From Anaerosolibacter carboniphilus (GTDB lineage: Bacteria > Bacillota > Clostridia > Peptostreptococcales > Thermotaleaceae), in contig NZ_JACHEN010000018.1 of the NCBI RefSeq assembly GCF_014205875.1, positions 1 to 64,000 of the forward strand: a stretch of DNA of 64,000 bases, read 5' to 3'. The stretch's first letter is position 1; every line of letters starts with the position of its first letter. This document shows, in pieces, positions 55,141 to 64,000 of the stretch. The notes below the pieces were generated by a model. That model searched no databases, was not told the origin of the DNA, and worked only from the letters and a program-made list of their open reading frames with translations. A program made the position numbers and the translations under genes.

Positions 55141-56775
55141 ATGACGCGAATGAGATTTTATGGTGTTATTGCAGCAGTCATCATCTCAGGTATTCAGATC
55201 TTAATAAATATCATGATCATCCCAAAGCTTGATACATCTACTTTAAGCTTTTTGTTTTCAGCGCTTCCAGTTTTTATTCTATCATTTGTTGCTTTAGAAT
55301 TCATTCGTAATAAGTTAATGAATTGTATAGGGATATTAGAGAATTGTTTGCAGGAATTTGCCAGAGGAAATTTTTTAGCTACATTGAAGGCCGACATCCA
55401 GATTGAAGAATTAAGTCATCTAGAAGGATTATTAAAAAAAGTAAGGGAAGAAATGAAGAATTGGATTTTTCATATATTGTCGGCAGAGGTTCATTTGAAG
55501 GATTTATCAAGACTGTTAAGCCAAAATGCAATGATATCCTTAGAGCGCATGGACAATATCAACCACAGCGTCGCAGAGATTACGGAGGGGTCCATGCAAG
55601 CAGCCAGTGATTCAGCTGAAAATGCAGCTATATCAGAAGAATTATTAAGCTCGAATATGGAGATAGCTGATTTTGGTAAGCATGTTTTGAAATTTGCAAA
55701 TGATTCGGTCTATGAGATAGATCGGGATAGCCGCGTGATCAAATCAGCCCTCGACAATGTCCAAGAAATAGAAGGGTTAATGATGAAATCATTCCAACAT
55801 ATAGGGGCATTGAAACAGTATTTAGATACCATATCAGAAATGGCAAATGCTATATCTGGCATTGCGAAGCAAACCAACTTACTTTCCCTGAATGCATCTA
55901 TTGAGGCAGCCAAGGCAGGAGAAGCAGGAAAAGGCTTTAGGGTGGTTGCAGATGAAATTAAGAAACTTGCCGAGGTAAGCGCAACGACAGCATCGCATAT
56001 CAATAGAAATATTGTTCAGATCCAGGAAAACATGAATGATACGATGAAAACCATCGATTCTGGAGTCGAAAAATCTAGACAGATCAAAAACATCAGCGGA
56101 GAGGCCAACCATAATTTGCTGCATATCTACGAAAAAATCCTGGAAATCGTTCGATGTATAGAAAAGATTTCACAAAATATTACGGAACAAACCCATGCTT
56201 CCGAATTATTAGCAAAAAATATTGAAAATATTGCCCAATTTACCCATGAAATTGATAAAACCACAAGATGTATGAGTGAGAAGATCAATGATCAAGTTGG
56301 AAGTATCACAGAAAATAATAAAATTTCCCAAAACATTGGAGGAATTACCCAGGAATTTAATAAGTTTATTGAGCCCATAGAAAAGGAAATAGAAAGAGAA
56401 TTGATCGGAGCATGTAATCGCATTGCTGCGTGCTTAGCACAAGGAAATTTAAATGATTTAGCAGTAAAAAGAATATGTGTTGAGGCTGGTATCACAGAGA
56501 TTTATATTACCGATGCCAGCGGTAAAACCGTGCTTTGTAATAATCCAATGGGGATTGGTTTTACTTTTAAGGATGAACCTAATACACAAGCCTACGAATT
56601 TTACAAGATTCTTAACAAGCCGGAGTTGCAGGTTTGTCAACGAATGATGCTTAGGGATTTAGACGGAAAATATTTTAAATTTGTTGGAATATCCAGAGCG
56701 GATGGAAGAGGAATTATTCAGATCGGATTGAGTTTAGAGGATATCTTAAATTTTAAAGGACAGTATGCAATTTGA
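55141..56775 (+). CDS. Methyl-accepting chemotaxis protein with C-terminal sensor domain
   Basis: A 544-aa receptor. Two N-terminal helices (about 8-27 and 33-54) are joined by a very short outer loop, so there is no periplasmic-type sensor. A HAMP-like linker is followed by the signalling hairpin, with the tip at [20 protein letters not shown] and [20 protein letters not shown]. After about residue 415 comes a PAS/Cache-like part ([30 protein letters not shown]). ATG at 55141 follows GGGAGG; the upstream ATG at 55084 does not. Confidence 0.9.
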   Translation: MTRMRFYGVIAAVIISGIQILINIMIIPKLDTSTLSFLFSALPVFILSFVALEFIRNKLMNCIGILENCLQEFARGNFLATLKADIQIEELSHLEGLLKKVREEMKNWIFHILSAEVHLKDLSRLLSQNAMISLERMDNINHSVAEITEGSMQAASDSAENAAISEELLSSNMEIADFGKHVLKFANDSVYEIDRDSRVIKSALDNVQEIEGLMMKSFQHIGALKQYLDTISEMANAISGIAKQTNLLSLNASIEAAKAGEAGKGFRVVADEIKKLAEVSATTASHINRNIVQIQENMNDTMKTIDSGVEKSRQIKNISGEANHNLLHIYEKILEIVRCIEKISQNITEQTHASELLAKNIENIAQFTHEIDKTTRCMSEKINDQVGSITENNKISQNIGGITQEFNKFIEPIEKEIERELIGACNRIAACLAQGNLNDLAVKRICVEAGITEIYITDASGKTVLCNNPMGIGFTFKDEPNTQAYEFYKILNKPELQVCQRMMLRDLDGKYFKFVGISRADGRGIIQIGLSLEDILNFKGQYAI

Positions 56776-56803
56776 TAGTAAAGGACTGTTGGTTTTCTAT
56801 GGT

Positions 56804-56839
56804 TATGAGGACTCTTTATAATAGATAAGAGTCCTCATA
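56804..56839. terminator. Dyad between convergent genes
   Basis: A perfect 13-bp stem: TATGAGGACTCTT (56804-56816) with AAGAGTCCTCATA (56827-56839). It spans the stop of the minus-strand gene. The T-tracts are weak. Confidence 0.65.
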
Positions 56840-57551
56840 CTTCATGGCATTGATATTGATGCAGGGTATCATAGGTACAGATGATGTGAATCAGATCTTT
56901 CATAATTTCCTTATTGAGGGATCGCTGTTGGAACTCTGACAGATATTCTTCCAGTTTACTTAGCTTTACAATGGGAGCGGATGTAACCTTCAGCAAGCGG
57001 GTAATTCTGTCATTATAAACGATAATACCATAAATAGGAAGGTATTTTATGTGGTGATCTTCTAGCATTGCTTTCATGGCAAATAAAGATTTCTGCAATT
57101 GAAGTTCTGGATCAAGTATAGAATTCATTTTCCACGTGAAAACATCCACTGGTTCAATTGCTTTCCATGTCTGATCTTGAATATTTAAATTATCTAGGGT
57201 TCCTGGTGTATCCAGTATATTGAGCAGAAAAAGACCTTTTTTTGATATCACCAGATAATCTATATGGCAGGTTTCACAATCCAACGGTAAAAGAGGATTA
57301 TGAAAGATTATTGCGTTTCTGTCTACCTCAAATATGGCATCTTTTACTCTCTTATCTATGTTTACACTACCATCTAGGGTTATAGATTTAATCAATAATA
57401 CTGCAGCCATGGAATAAACCGTGCCAAGCATAATTTGAATATCTCTATATAACAATGTGAAAAGGCAAGATAAGAAGAAGATTGAGCCATACAAGAGGAG
57501 CCGGGAATAAATTTTCTCTTGTATGATTTTTTTATAATGAGTGTGATTCAT
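56835..57551 (-). CDS. NERD-like (nuclease-related) membrane protein
   Basis: A 238-aa protein with two N-terminal helices (about 18-36 and 38-54) and a cytosolic domain that resembles NERD: HIDYLVISKKGLFLLNI and PIYGIIVYNDRITRLL fit the fold's core strands, but the usual catalytic residues were not confirmed. AAAAGGAGTG precedes the ATG on the minus strand. The call is tentative. Confidence 0.55.
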   Translation of the reverse strand: MNHTHYKKIIQEKIYSRLLLYGSIFFLSCLFTLLYRDIQIMLGTVYSMAAVLLIKSITLDGSVNIDKRVKDAIFEVDRNAIIFHNPLLPLDCETCHIDYLVISKKGLFLLNILDTPGTLDNLNIQDQTWKAIEPVDVFTWKMNSILDPELQLQKSLFAMKAMLEDHHIKYLPIYGIIVYNDRITRLLKVTSAPIVKLSKLEEYLSEFQQRSLNKEIMKDLIHIICTYDTLHQYQCHEV

Positions 57552-58072
57552 AAACTCACTCCTTTTGACAATGCCTTGAATGGATCTTTTCTATTTGATT
57601 TATACCCCAAAATGAAGGGTGCATAACTTCATTTAAAAAGTATAAGAGAAGGAAAAAGACCACATAAAATAGATTGAAAATTTGTTGAATTTCAACAAAA
57701 GAATTAGAGAAAGTAATGTAGAAATATCTAATAAAATACAATAAGTAAAAGGCATAAATATCCCATAGGCATCCCTACATAAAAGTTTAAGGATCTTAGT
57801 CAATTGTGAGATTTATATAAAAAAAAGATAAAAACTTATGATGAACATACAAAGGAGATAAACAAGATAAGTCGAAATTTTCGATATTGTAGAAATGATC
57901 AGACTTATAGGATGGGATGTTTTTGTAGTTTGGTGGAAGTAGGACAAAGAGGGAAAAAAGAGAAACCTGAGGCCATTTCTTTCTCGCAAGAAAACGTTAT
58001 CAGAGTATGTTTCACAATGAACAATTGAGGCATGAAGCATAATATTAGAAAATTCTCATGGGGGTGGGTCAT
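57552..58072. other. Gene-poor spacer upstream of the xanthine dehydrogenase genes
   Basis: About 520 nt without a convincing gene. A 61-codon TTG frame on the minus strand (57556-57741) lacks a ribosome-binding site. A palindrome TCGAAATTTTCGA lies at 57872-57884 and could be a regulator site for the xdh operon. The AAAGGAGAT at 57851 is followed by no start codon. Confidence 0.5.
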
Positions 58073-58912
58073 TTGAAAAGCTTTGAGTATTTTAAACCAA
58101 GGACATTAGAAGAAGCCAGTGCTTTGTTGATAAAGTATGGGGACAAAGCCAGCATATTAAATGGAGGAACAGACTTAATCGTTAGAATGCATGATGGAGT
58201 CAGCCATCCGGAAGTGGTCATAGACATCAAAGGTATTGCTGGTTTGAAAAAAATGGAATTCAATGAAAATGAAGGATTGACTATTGGAGCATGTGTAACG
58301 ATGAACGATATGGCACAAGACGCTGTGTTATTGGAGAAATATAGAATTCTGGCAGAAGCCAGTCATACGGTAGGTTCTTGTCAAGTTAGAAACAGGGCGA
58401 CGCTGGTAGGAAATATTACCAACGCATCTCCTTTAGCGGATACCGCAACACCGCTTTTGGCGTTAGATGCTTTTGTAAAAGTGTTTGGTCCAGGAGGAGA
58501 AAGGGAAATATCTATTCATGAATTCTTCGTATGGGTAAGAAAGACTTGCCTTCAAGCAGGAGAGATTGTTATAGGGGTTCGATTGCCTAATTATGAGGAA
58601 AACGTTTTAGGAACCTATCAAAAACATGCTAGAAAAGATGAAGTGGATTTATCAACAGTATGCGCCTCAGTGGTGAAGGCTGATGGGACAGTGCGCATTG
58701 CATTAGGATCTGTAGCACCTACGCCAATTAGAGCGAAAAAGACGGAGGAATTCTTAGCAGGGAAAGCATTAACAGAAGAAATAATAAACCAAGCATCTGA
58801 AATTGTTCTAAGCGAGATATCTCCGATTGACGATATTCGCGCTTCTAAACAATACAGACAAGATATCGTGAAGATTTTAGTAAAACGGGGCCTAATTGAA
58901 CTTAGCAAGTAA
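58073..58912 (+). CDS. xdhB: Xanthine dehydrogenase FAD-binding subunit
   Basis: The FAD subunit (279 aa) of a molybdenum hydroxylase. The PCMH-type FAD site is LNGGTDLIVRMHDGV and the TVGSCQVRNRATLVGNITNA block follows; CO-dehydrogenase C-terminal domain after about 170. TTG at 58073 is preferred because GGGGGTGGG lies 7 nt before it and the protein then starts MKSFEYFKPRTLEEA; an ATG at 58058 is inside that site. Confidence 0.92.
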   Translation: MKSFEYFKPRTLEEASALLIKYGDKASILNGGTDLIVRMHDGVSHPEVVIDIKGIAGLKKMEFNENEGLTIGACVTMNDMAQDAVLLEKYRILAEASHTVGSCQVRNRATLVGNITNASPLADTATPLLALDAFVKVFGPGGEREISIHEFFVWVRKTCLQAGEIVIGVRLPNYEENVLGTYQKHARKDEVDLSTVCASVVKADGTVRIALGSVAPTPIRAKKTEEFLAGKALTEEIINQASEIVLSEISPIDDIRASKQYRQDIVKILVKRGLIELSK

Positions 58913-58930
58913 AGCGAAGGAGGGAATAAA

Positions 58931-59401
58931 ATGAAACATGAAATTAGCTTTACTTTAAATGGAGAAGTAGTAAATGCTAGTATAGAACCATTTTTGACAT
59001 TATTAGATATGCTAAGAGAAGTATTTGATTTAACAGGCGCAAAAGAAGGATGCGGAGGCGGAGAATGCGGTGCATGTACTGTCCTTGTAAATAAAAAGCC
59101 TGTAAATGCTTGTTTGATGCTGGGCGTTGAGGCTGATGGAAAAGAAATCCTTACTGTAGAAGGATTGTCTGATGGCATTGAATTAGATGAATTACAACAA
59201 TCCTTTATCGACCGCGCCGCACTACAATGTGGTTATTGTACGCCTGGGATGATTATGTCTGCAAAGGCATTGTTAATGGAAAACCCAACACCTAATGAAA
59301 AGGAAGTTATAAAAGCGATTAGTGGAAATTTATGCAGATGTACTGGGTACAAAAAAATAGTGGAAGCAGTTATGGATATCTCAGAGAAGAATGCAAGGTA
59401 A
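58931..59401 (+). CDS. xdhC: Xanthine dehydrogenase 2Fe-2S subunit
   Basis: The small iron-sulfur subunit (156 aa). The plant-type cluster is CGGGECGACTVLVN plus the later cysteine of NACLMLG; the second cluster is QCGYCTPGMIM and NLCRCTGY. Preceded by GAAGGAGGG. It passes electrons from the molybdenum centre to FAD. Confidence 0.95.
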   Translation: MKHEISFTLNGEVVNASIEPFLTLLDMLREVFDLTGAKEGCGGGECGACTVLVNKKPVNACLMLGVEADGKEILTVEGLSDGIELDELQQSFIDRAALQCGYCTPGMIMSAKALLMENPTPNEKEVIKAISGNLCRCTGYKKIVEAVMDISEKNAR

Positions 59402-59418
59402 TGGGAGGAGGGAAAACG

Positions 59419-61728
59419 GTGAAATATATCGGTGAAAGTGTAAATAGAGTAGACGGAATCAAAAAGGTTACTGGCTCATTAAAGTACGTAGATGATATGA
59501 AAATGCACGGGATGCTTCATGCAGTTGTGAAGAGAAGCCCCTATCCCCATGCTAAAATTATCAGCATAGATACCAGCGAAGCAGAAAAGCTACCAGGGGT
59601 AAAGGCAGTTATTACAGGAAAAGATGTTCCAAATAGGGCAGGCTTATATTTGGAAGATAAAACCTTCTTAGCTACAGATAAAGTGCGCTATAGAGGAGAA
59701 GCTGTGGCAGCTGTGGCAGCTGAAACAAAGGAAATTGCAAAAGAGGCGATTGAATTAATTAAAGTGGTGTATGAAGAATTGCCTGCTGTAACCAACGCAG
59801 TTGAAGGACTAAAACCAGATTCACCACTAGTACATCCTGATCTAGGCAAATACAAATGGGGATCGATTTTCTATCCTCAGCCTGGAACCAATATCAGTAA
59901 CCATTATAAGATCCGTAAAGGTGATATTGATAAAGGATTTGAAGAAGCTGACCATATCGTTGAAAATAGTTTCTTTGTTCCACAAATTCAGCATTGCCCT
60001 ATTGAAAATCATAGTGCAATTGCTCAGATGGATGCAGAGGGAGCCCTGACGGTTTGGGCATCTTGCCAATCACCCTATGCTGTGAGAAAAGCACTTTCGG
60101 TAGCTTTTGATATTCCATTAAACAAATTGCGTGTATTGTCTCCCGCTGTAGGTGGAGGCTTTGGAGGTAAAGCGGGAACTACCTTAGAAGGAATCGTTAT
60201 TCCTTTGGCGAGAAAGGCAAAGGGGAGACCGGTGAAGCTTACATATTCTCGTGAAGATGAATTTGTGAACAGCTTTGTAAGACAAGGATTACATGCAAGC
60301 ATAAAGACAGGTATTACCAGGGACGGAAAAATTGTTGCGGTAAAGAATCATTTTGTTTGGGATGGCGGTGCTTATACTGAATACGGCGTGAATATTGTCA
60401 GATCAGGGGGATATGCTTCTACGGGCCCATATGATATACCAAACGTTTGGACGGATTCAATCTGTGTATATACAAACCATCCAGTAGGAGGACCATACAG
60501 AGGATTCGGTATGTCTGAAATTCACTTTGCCATTGAACAGAATATTGATATGTTAGCAGATAAGATAGGGATGAGTCCAGTTGACATAAGAAAAATTAAT
60601 GGTCTAAGACCAGGAGGAAGAAATGCTACAGGTCAAGTTATCGATGTGTGTGGATTACAAGAATGTATCGATGACGTAGTGAAGGAGTTAGATTTTAGAA
60701 AAAAAGAAAAAATTATAAATTCTAAAAAAGTGCGAGGCACAGGACTTGCCTGTGGATATAAAGCACCTTCTATGCCGAACAACGTGGCTTCATCGGCGGT
60801 GATCAAATTAAACGAGGATGGAACGGCACACCTTCTTGTAAGCGCTCAGGATATTGGTCAGGGTTCTGATACAGTACTGGTTCAAATCGCATCAGAAATG
60901 CTCTCCATCCCTCCCTCCAAAATTACCATTAAAACAGGAGATACGGACAATTCTCCATACGAGTGGCAAACTGTTGCAAGTCGAATTACCTATTGTACAG
61001 GAAATGCTGTTATTAAAGCTTGCGAAGACATTAAAGAACAGTTATTTGAATTGGCACAAATTCAATTAGGCATTTACAAGAGAGATTTAGAGCTTCGAGA
61101 TGAGCATGTGATATCTAAGATTTATCCTGATAAAAAGGTGTTCATTGGAGATTTGGCACTAGGATTGGCAATGCCTGACGGTTCAGGCATACATGGACCC
61201 ATTATAGGGAGGGGTTCCTTTATTCCAGATAACGTAAGGAATACGGATAAGCAAACAGGGCAAGGGGAAAAGCCTGTGGCGTTCTGGACCTACGGATGTC
61301 AAGGTGTTGAGATAGAAATTGATACAGAGACAGGAAAAGTTGATGTACTCAAAGTTGTATCCAGTTTTGATGTGGGTAAGATTATAAATCCAAAGCTAAT
61401 CGAGGGGCAAATTGAAGGAGGGATTGTACAGGGATTGGGTTCAGGGATATTTGAAGAGATGATTCTTGAGAACGGAATTGTAAAAAATCCAAGCTTTGTA
61501 GACTATAAAATTCCAACGGCAGATGATATGCCAGAGATGATTGTTAAATTTGTAGAAAATCCTGAAGAAGCAGGGCCTTTTGGAGCTAGAGGGGTAGGGG
61601 AACCATGTATGGTGCCTACGGCTCCAGCTATTGCAAATGCAGTTTACGATGCCCTTGGTATCCGAATCAATTCCTTACCAATTACAGCGGAGAAAGTTTT
61701 GAAAGCATTAAGAGAAAAGAGGCAATAA
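59419..61728 (+). CDS. xdhA: Xanthine dehydrogenase molybdenum-binding subunit
   Basis: The catalytic subunit (769 aa). Seen in order: N-terminal aldehyde oxidase/xanthine dehydrogenase a/b hammerhead (VKYIGESVNRVDGIKKVTGS), GGGFGGKAGTTLEG, the PYRGFGMSEIHFAIEQ segment and the C-terminal GARGVGEPCMVPTAPAI with the catalytic glutamate. GTG at 59419 follows GGAGGAGGG; the longer frame from 59332 would overlap xdhC. Purine (xanthine/hypoxanthine) is the likely substrate given the permease and carbamate kinase, but nicotinate-type relatives exist. Confidence 0.92.
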   Translation: MKYIGESVNRVDGIKKVTGSLKYVDDMKMHGMLHAVVKRSPYPHAKIISIDTSEAEKLPGVKAVITGKDVPNRAGLYLEDKTFLATDKVRYRGEAVAAVAAETKEIAKEAIELIKVVYEELPAVTNAVEGLKPDSPLVHPDLGKYKWGSIFYPQPGTNISNHYKIRKGDIDKGFEEADHIVENSFFVPQIQHCPIENHSAIAQMDAEGALTVWASCQSPYAVRKALSVAFDIPLNKLRVLSPAVGGGFGGKAGTTLEGIVIPLARKAKGRPVKLTYSREDEFVNSFVRQGLHASIKTGITRDGKIVAVKNHFVWDGGAYTEYGVNIVRSGGYASTGPYDIPNVWTDSICVYTNHPVGGPYRGFGMSEIHFAIEQNIDMLADKIGMSPVDIRKINGLRPGGRNATGQVIDVCGLQECIDDVVKELDFRKKEKIINSKKVRGTGLACGYKAPSMPNNVASSAVIKLNEDGTAHLLVSAQDIGQGSDTVLVQIASEMLSIPPSKITIKTGDTDNSPYEWQTVASRITYCTGNAVIKACEDIKEQLFELAQIQLGIYKRDLELRDEHVISKIYPDKKVFIGDLALGLAMPDGSGIHGPIIGRGSFIPDNVRNTDKQTGQGEKPVAFWTYGCQGVEIEIDTETGKVDVLKVVSSFDVGKIINPKLIEGQIEGGIVQGLGSGIFEEMILENGIVKNPSFVDYKIPTADDMPEMIVKFVENPEEAGPFGARGVGEPCMVPTAPAIANAVYDALGIRINSLPITAEKVLKALREKRQ

Positions 61729-61863
61729 GGCTATGGAGAGGATGGTGTTGTGATTGAATGCTTGTTCAGCACGATCCTTAAAATAGAGTACTAGCAAGTA
61801 AAGCATTCGTGGAAGTGGAATAAACAGGCCCATAAAAAACTCAATATTGAAAGGAGTATGTCT

Positions 61864-63105
61864 ATGAGCAACGAAAGTATGATCGTGGAAACACAGCAAA
61901 CCATCCGCGAGGGGGATTATATTCCTACTAGCAAAAAGGTAATCCTCGGTATGCAGCATACATTTACGATGTTTGGTGCAACTGTACTTGTGCCGTTGAT
62001 TACGGGAATGAATATCTCAGTCTCGTTATTTATGGCAGGAGTTGGAACACTACTTTTTCATTTGATTACAAAAGGAAAAGTTCCAGCTTTTTTAGGGTCT
62101 TCCTTTGCGTTTATCGCACCAACCTTAGCAGTTGCAGCACTGCCAAATCATGATTTGCAGTATGCCCAAGGAGGAATTGTAATTGCTGGACTCATTTACT
62201 TGATATTAGCAGGGTTGGTGTATTTTTTTGGGCAAGAGAAAATCGTTCAATTCTTTCCACCAATAGTGACGGGTCCAATTATTATGGTTATTGGATTAAA
62301 GCTGGCTCCTACTGCCATTGACATGGCAAAAGGAAACTGGACCCTTGCGATTGTGAGTTTGGTGATCGTTGTGGGGATCAGCATATTTGGCAGAGGATTC
62401 ATTCAAGTATTGCCAGTGTTATGTGGACTTATCGGGGGTTATATCTTTGCAATAATTACTGGCAACGTAGACTTCACTCCAATTTCACAGGCTGCATTCT
62501 TTGGTATTCCAAAGTTTACAATTGCTAAATTCGACGTGCAATCTGTAATGATGATTGCGCCAATTGCAATCGCTACGATGGTAGAGCACATCGGAGATGT
62601 GCTTGCAATCGGTGCCACAGTAGAAAAGGATTTCTTTGATGAGCCAGGTCTACACCGTACATTGTTAGGCGATGGCATTGCAACATCTTTATCTGCAATG
62701 CTAGGTGGGCCAGCAAATACAACTTATTCAGAGAATACAGGCGTACTTGCTTTAACAAGGGTATTCAATCCGATTATCATGAGAATTGCCGCTTGTTTTG
62801 CAATCCTTTTGGGAATAGTACCCAAACTTGGAGCAGTGATTAGCACGATCCCTACACCTATCGTTGGAGGTATTTCCATCGTACTTTTTGGGATGATCGC
62901 TTCCATTGGTGGTAGAACGCTTGTAGAACATCAAGTGGATTTTACAAAATCCAGAAATCTGATCATTGCAGCAGTTATATTGGTGTTAGGCTTAGGCGGT
63001 GCTGCCCTTCCAATTGGCTTTGGCACAATGAGTTTTACGATAGAGGGTATGGCATTAGCAGCAATCACAGGTATTATACTAAATAAAGTTTTACCCGTTA
63101 AGTAG
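61864..63105 (+). CDS. NCS2 family nucleobase permease (UraA-like)
   Basis: A 413-aa symporter with about 12-14 helices. MQHTFTMFGATVLVPLITG and GKVPAFLGSSFAFIAP are typical of UraA-type proteins; the NCS2 motif is in GGPANTTYSENTGVLALT. ATG at 61864 lies 7 nt after AAGGAG, while the ATG at 61858 is too close to it. Uracil transporters look most like it, but in this locus a purine base (xanthine, uric acid) is equally possible. Confidence 0.9.
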   Translation: MSNESMIVETQQTIREGDYIPTSKKVILGMQHTFTMFGATVLVPLITGMNISVSLFMAGVGTLLFHLITKGKVPAFLGSSFAFIAPTLAVAALPNHDLQYAQGGIVIAGLIYLILAGLVYFFGQEKIVQFFPPIVTGPIIMVIGLKLAPTAIDMAKGNWTLAIVSLVIVVGISIFGRGFIQVLPVLCGLIGGYIFAIITGNVDFTPISQAAFFGIPKFTIAKFDVQSVMMIAPIAIATMVEHIGDVLAIGATVEKDFFDEPGLHRTLLGDGIATSLSAMLGGPANTTYSENTGVLALTRVFNPIIMRIAACFAILLGIVPKLGAVISTIPTPIVGGISIVLFGMIASIGGRTLVEHQVDFTKSRNLIIAAVILVLGLGGAALPIGFGTMSFTIEGMALAAITGIILNKVLPVK

Positions 63106-63127
63106 GTTTAAAATAATTCCACTTCCA

Positions 63128-63155
63128 AGAACACTCATACATGTATGAGTGTTCT
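63128..63155. promoter_or_regulatory. 28-nt perfect palindrome before carbamate kinase
   Basis: The arm AGAACACTCATACA is followed directly by its exact complement, with ATGT in the middle. No T-tract follows. It may be an operator or a processing hairpin. Confidence 0.6.
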
Positions 63156-63225
63156 GAACTTCTAAAACATAAGAATCATAGAAACATAGGAGATCAACTT
63201 TTAATATGCGAAATGGGGGATATAC

Positions 63226-64000
63226 GTGAAGAAAGATAGAGTAGTGATAGCGCTTGGTGGTAACGCATTGCAAGCAGATCCAAAGGACACTACAGCAGAG
63301 GCACAGTTGATCACTGCTAAGCAAACTGCTAGACCATTGGTGGATTTAATTGAAGACGGACATGAACTCATTATCGCCCATGGAAATGGGCCTCAGGTAG
63401 GACAAATCATAGCAACCTACGAAGCTGCGGCGGGTGTACCCATAATGCCTTTTCCAGAATGCGGCGCCATGAGTCAAGGCTATATTGGGTATCACTTGCA
63501 GCAAGCTATTCGAGAGGAAATGGTCTATAGAGGCATCGCCAAAAGCATTGCGGCTGTAGTTACCCAGGTCGTGGTGGATAAAAATGATCCTGGGTTTGAA
63601 AATCCTACAAAACCAGTAGGTTCTTTCTTTTCAGCAGAAGAGGCAGCAAGATTGGAGAAAGAGAATGGCTATGTCATGAAAGAAGATGCGGGTAGAGGAT
63701 GGAGAAGAGTTGTAGCATCACCAGAACCTATAGGTGTGGTGGAAGCTCCCATTGTGAAAACCCTAGTGGATGCAGGGCATGTTGTTATTACGGTTGGAGG
63801 CGGTGGCGTCCCCGTGATCGATAAGGGGAATGGAATACTTGAAGGAGTCCCAGCAGTTATAGATAAAGATTTTGCATCGGAAAAAATTGCAGAAATATTA
63901 GATGCAGATTATCTCATCATTCTTACAGCTGTTGAGAAAGTGGCGATAAACTTCAATAAGCCAAATCAGAAAGATTTAGATATTGTTACGATTAAAGAAA
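63226..64000 (+). CDS. arcC: Carbamate kinase (3' end outside window)
   Basis: Carbamate kinase makes ATP from ADP and carbamoyl phosphate. The frame is open to the window end (258 codons; usual length about 310). GTG start at 63226 after GGGGGATA. RVVIALGGNALQ, IAHGNGPQVGQI, AMSQGYIGYHLQQAI, TQVVVDKNDP and ITVGGGGVPVI are family motifs. Next to xdh and a nucleobase permease it is likely the final ATP-forming step of purine breakdown (YqeA-like role) rather than arginine deiminase. Confidence 0.93.
   Translation, partial: MKKDRVVIALGGNALQADPKDTTAEAQLITAKQTARPLVDLIEDGHELIIAHGNGPQVGQIIATYEAAAGVPIMPFPECGAMSQGYIGYHLQQAIREEMVYRGIAKSIAAVVTQVVVDKNDPGFENPTKPVGSFFSAEEAARLEKENGYVMKEDAGRGWRRVVASPEPIGVVEAPIVKTLVDAGHVVITVGGGGVPVIDKGNGILEGVPAVIDKDFASEKIAEILDADYLIILTAVEKVAINFNKPNQKDLDIVTIKE

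Noticed and set aside
57556..57741. 61-codon TTG frame before the NERD-like gene
   Set aside because: No ribosome-binding site and a TTG start. Its hydrophobic stretch may come from the AT-rich DNA.
1..64000. CRISPR array, tRNA, rRNA or intact IS element
   Set aside because: No regularly spaced repeats, cloverleaf, rRNA match or transposase frame was found on reading.

Overview
The window looks like the chromosome of a low-GC, anaerobic, spore-forming Clostridia member, close to Alkaliphilus (the genus is inferred). Support comes from strong AGGAGG ribosome-binding sites with many GTG/TTG starts, an Asn T-box, a Spo0E-type protein, CwlD, a GerA-type germination operon, ferredoxin-linked [FeFe] hydrogenases and a purine-degradation locus. 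No tRNA, rRNA, CRISPR array or intact transposase was seen.

Layout. 1-21600 is the ribosomal protein superregion on the + strand: end of tuf, then rpsJ through rplQ in the canonical S10-spc-alpha order with secY, adk, map, a KOW protein, infA, rpmJ and rpoA, then the ECF transporter core (ecfA1-ecfA2-ecfT), truA and rplM-rpsI. 21552-24250 is an accessory segment behind rpsI. It holds two small membrane proteins and a methyltransferase, and two extra copies of the rpsI 3' end plus terminator, which look like attachment sites of integrated elements. 24255-28150 carries a GNAT protein, a 53-aa Spo0E-like protein, a MazG-like protein, a lipoprotein peptidase and cwlD. 28214-30868 is an AmmeMemoRadiSam system whose two parts are separated by a dense cluster of DnaA boxes. 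31009-35644 is a four-gene hydrogenase/sensor operon (2Fe-2S protein, hydrogenase-PAS protein, SpoIIE phosphatase, hydrogenase) behind a near-perfect Rex operator. 35738-37428 has a small membrane protein and a T-box-controlled asnA. 37590-42700 is a germination operon with two tandem GerB-type transporters.

42776-56775 is mixed: GNAT, a YtrA-type GntR/ABC unit with its own operator, a HAD phosphatase, an orphan PAS histidine kinase, NlpC/P60, motAB, CapA, a small siroheme Fe-S protein, an amidase, a DUF1450 protein and an unusual chemoreceptor. 56835-64000 has a NERD-like protein, then a xanthine dehydrogenase-type trio, an NCS2 nucleobase permease and the start of a carbamate kinase. This end reads as uptake and breakdown of purines, with ATP made from carbamoyl phosphate.

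The most interesting signals are the rpsI-tail repeats, the DnaA-box cluster, the Rex-controlled sensory hydrogenase operon, and several long perfect inverted repeats outside genes.
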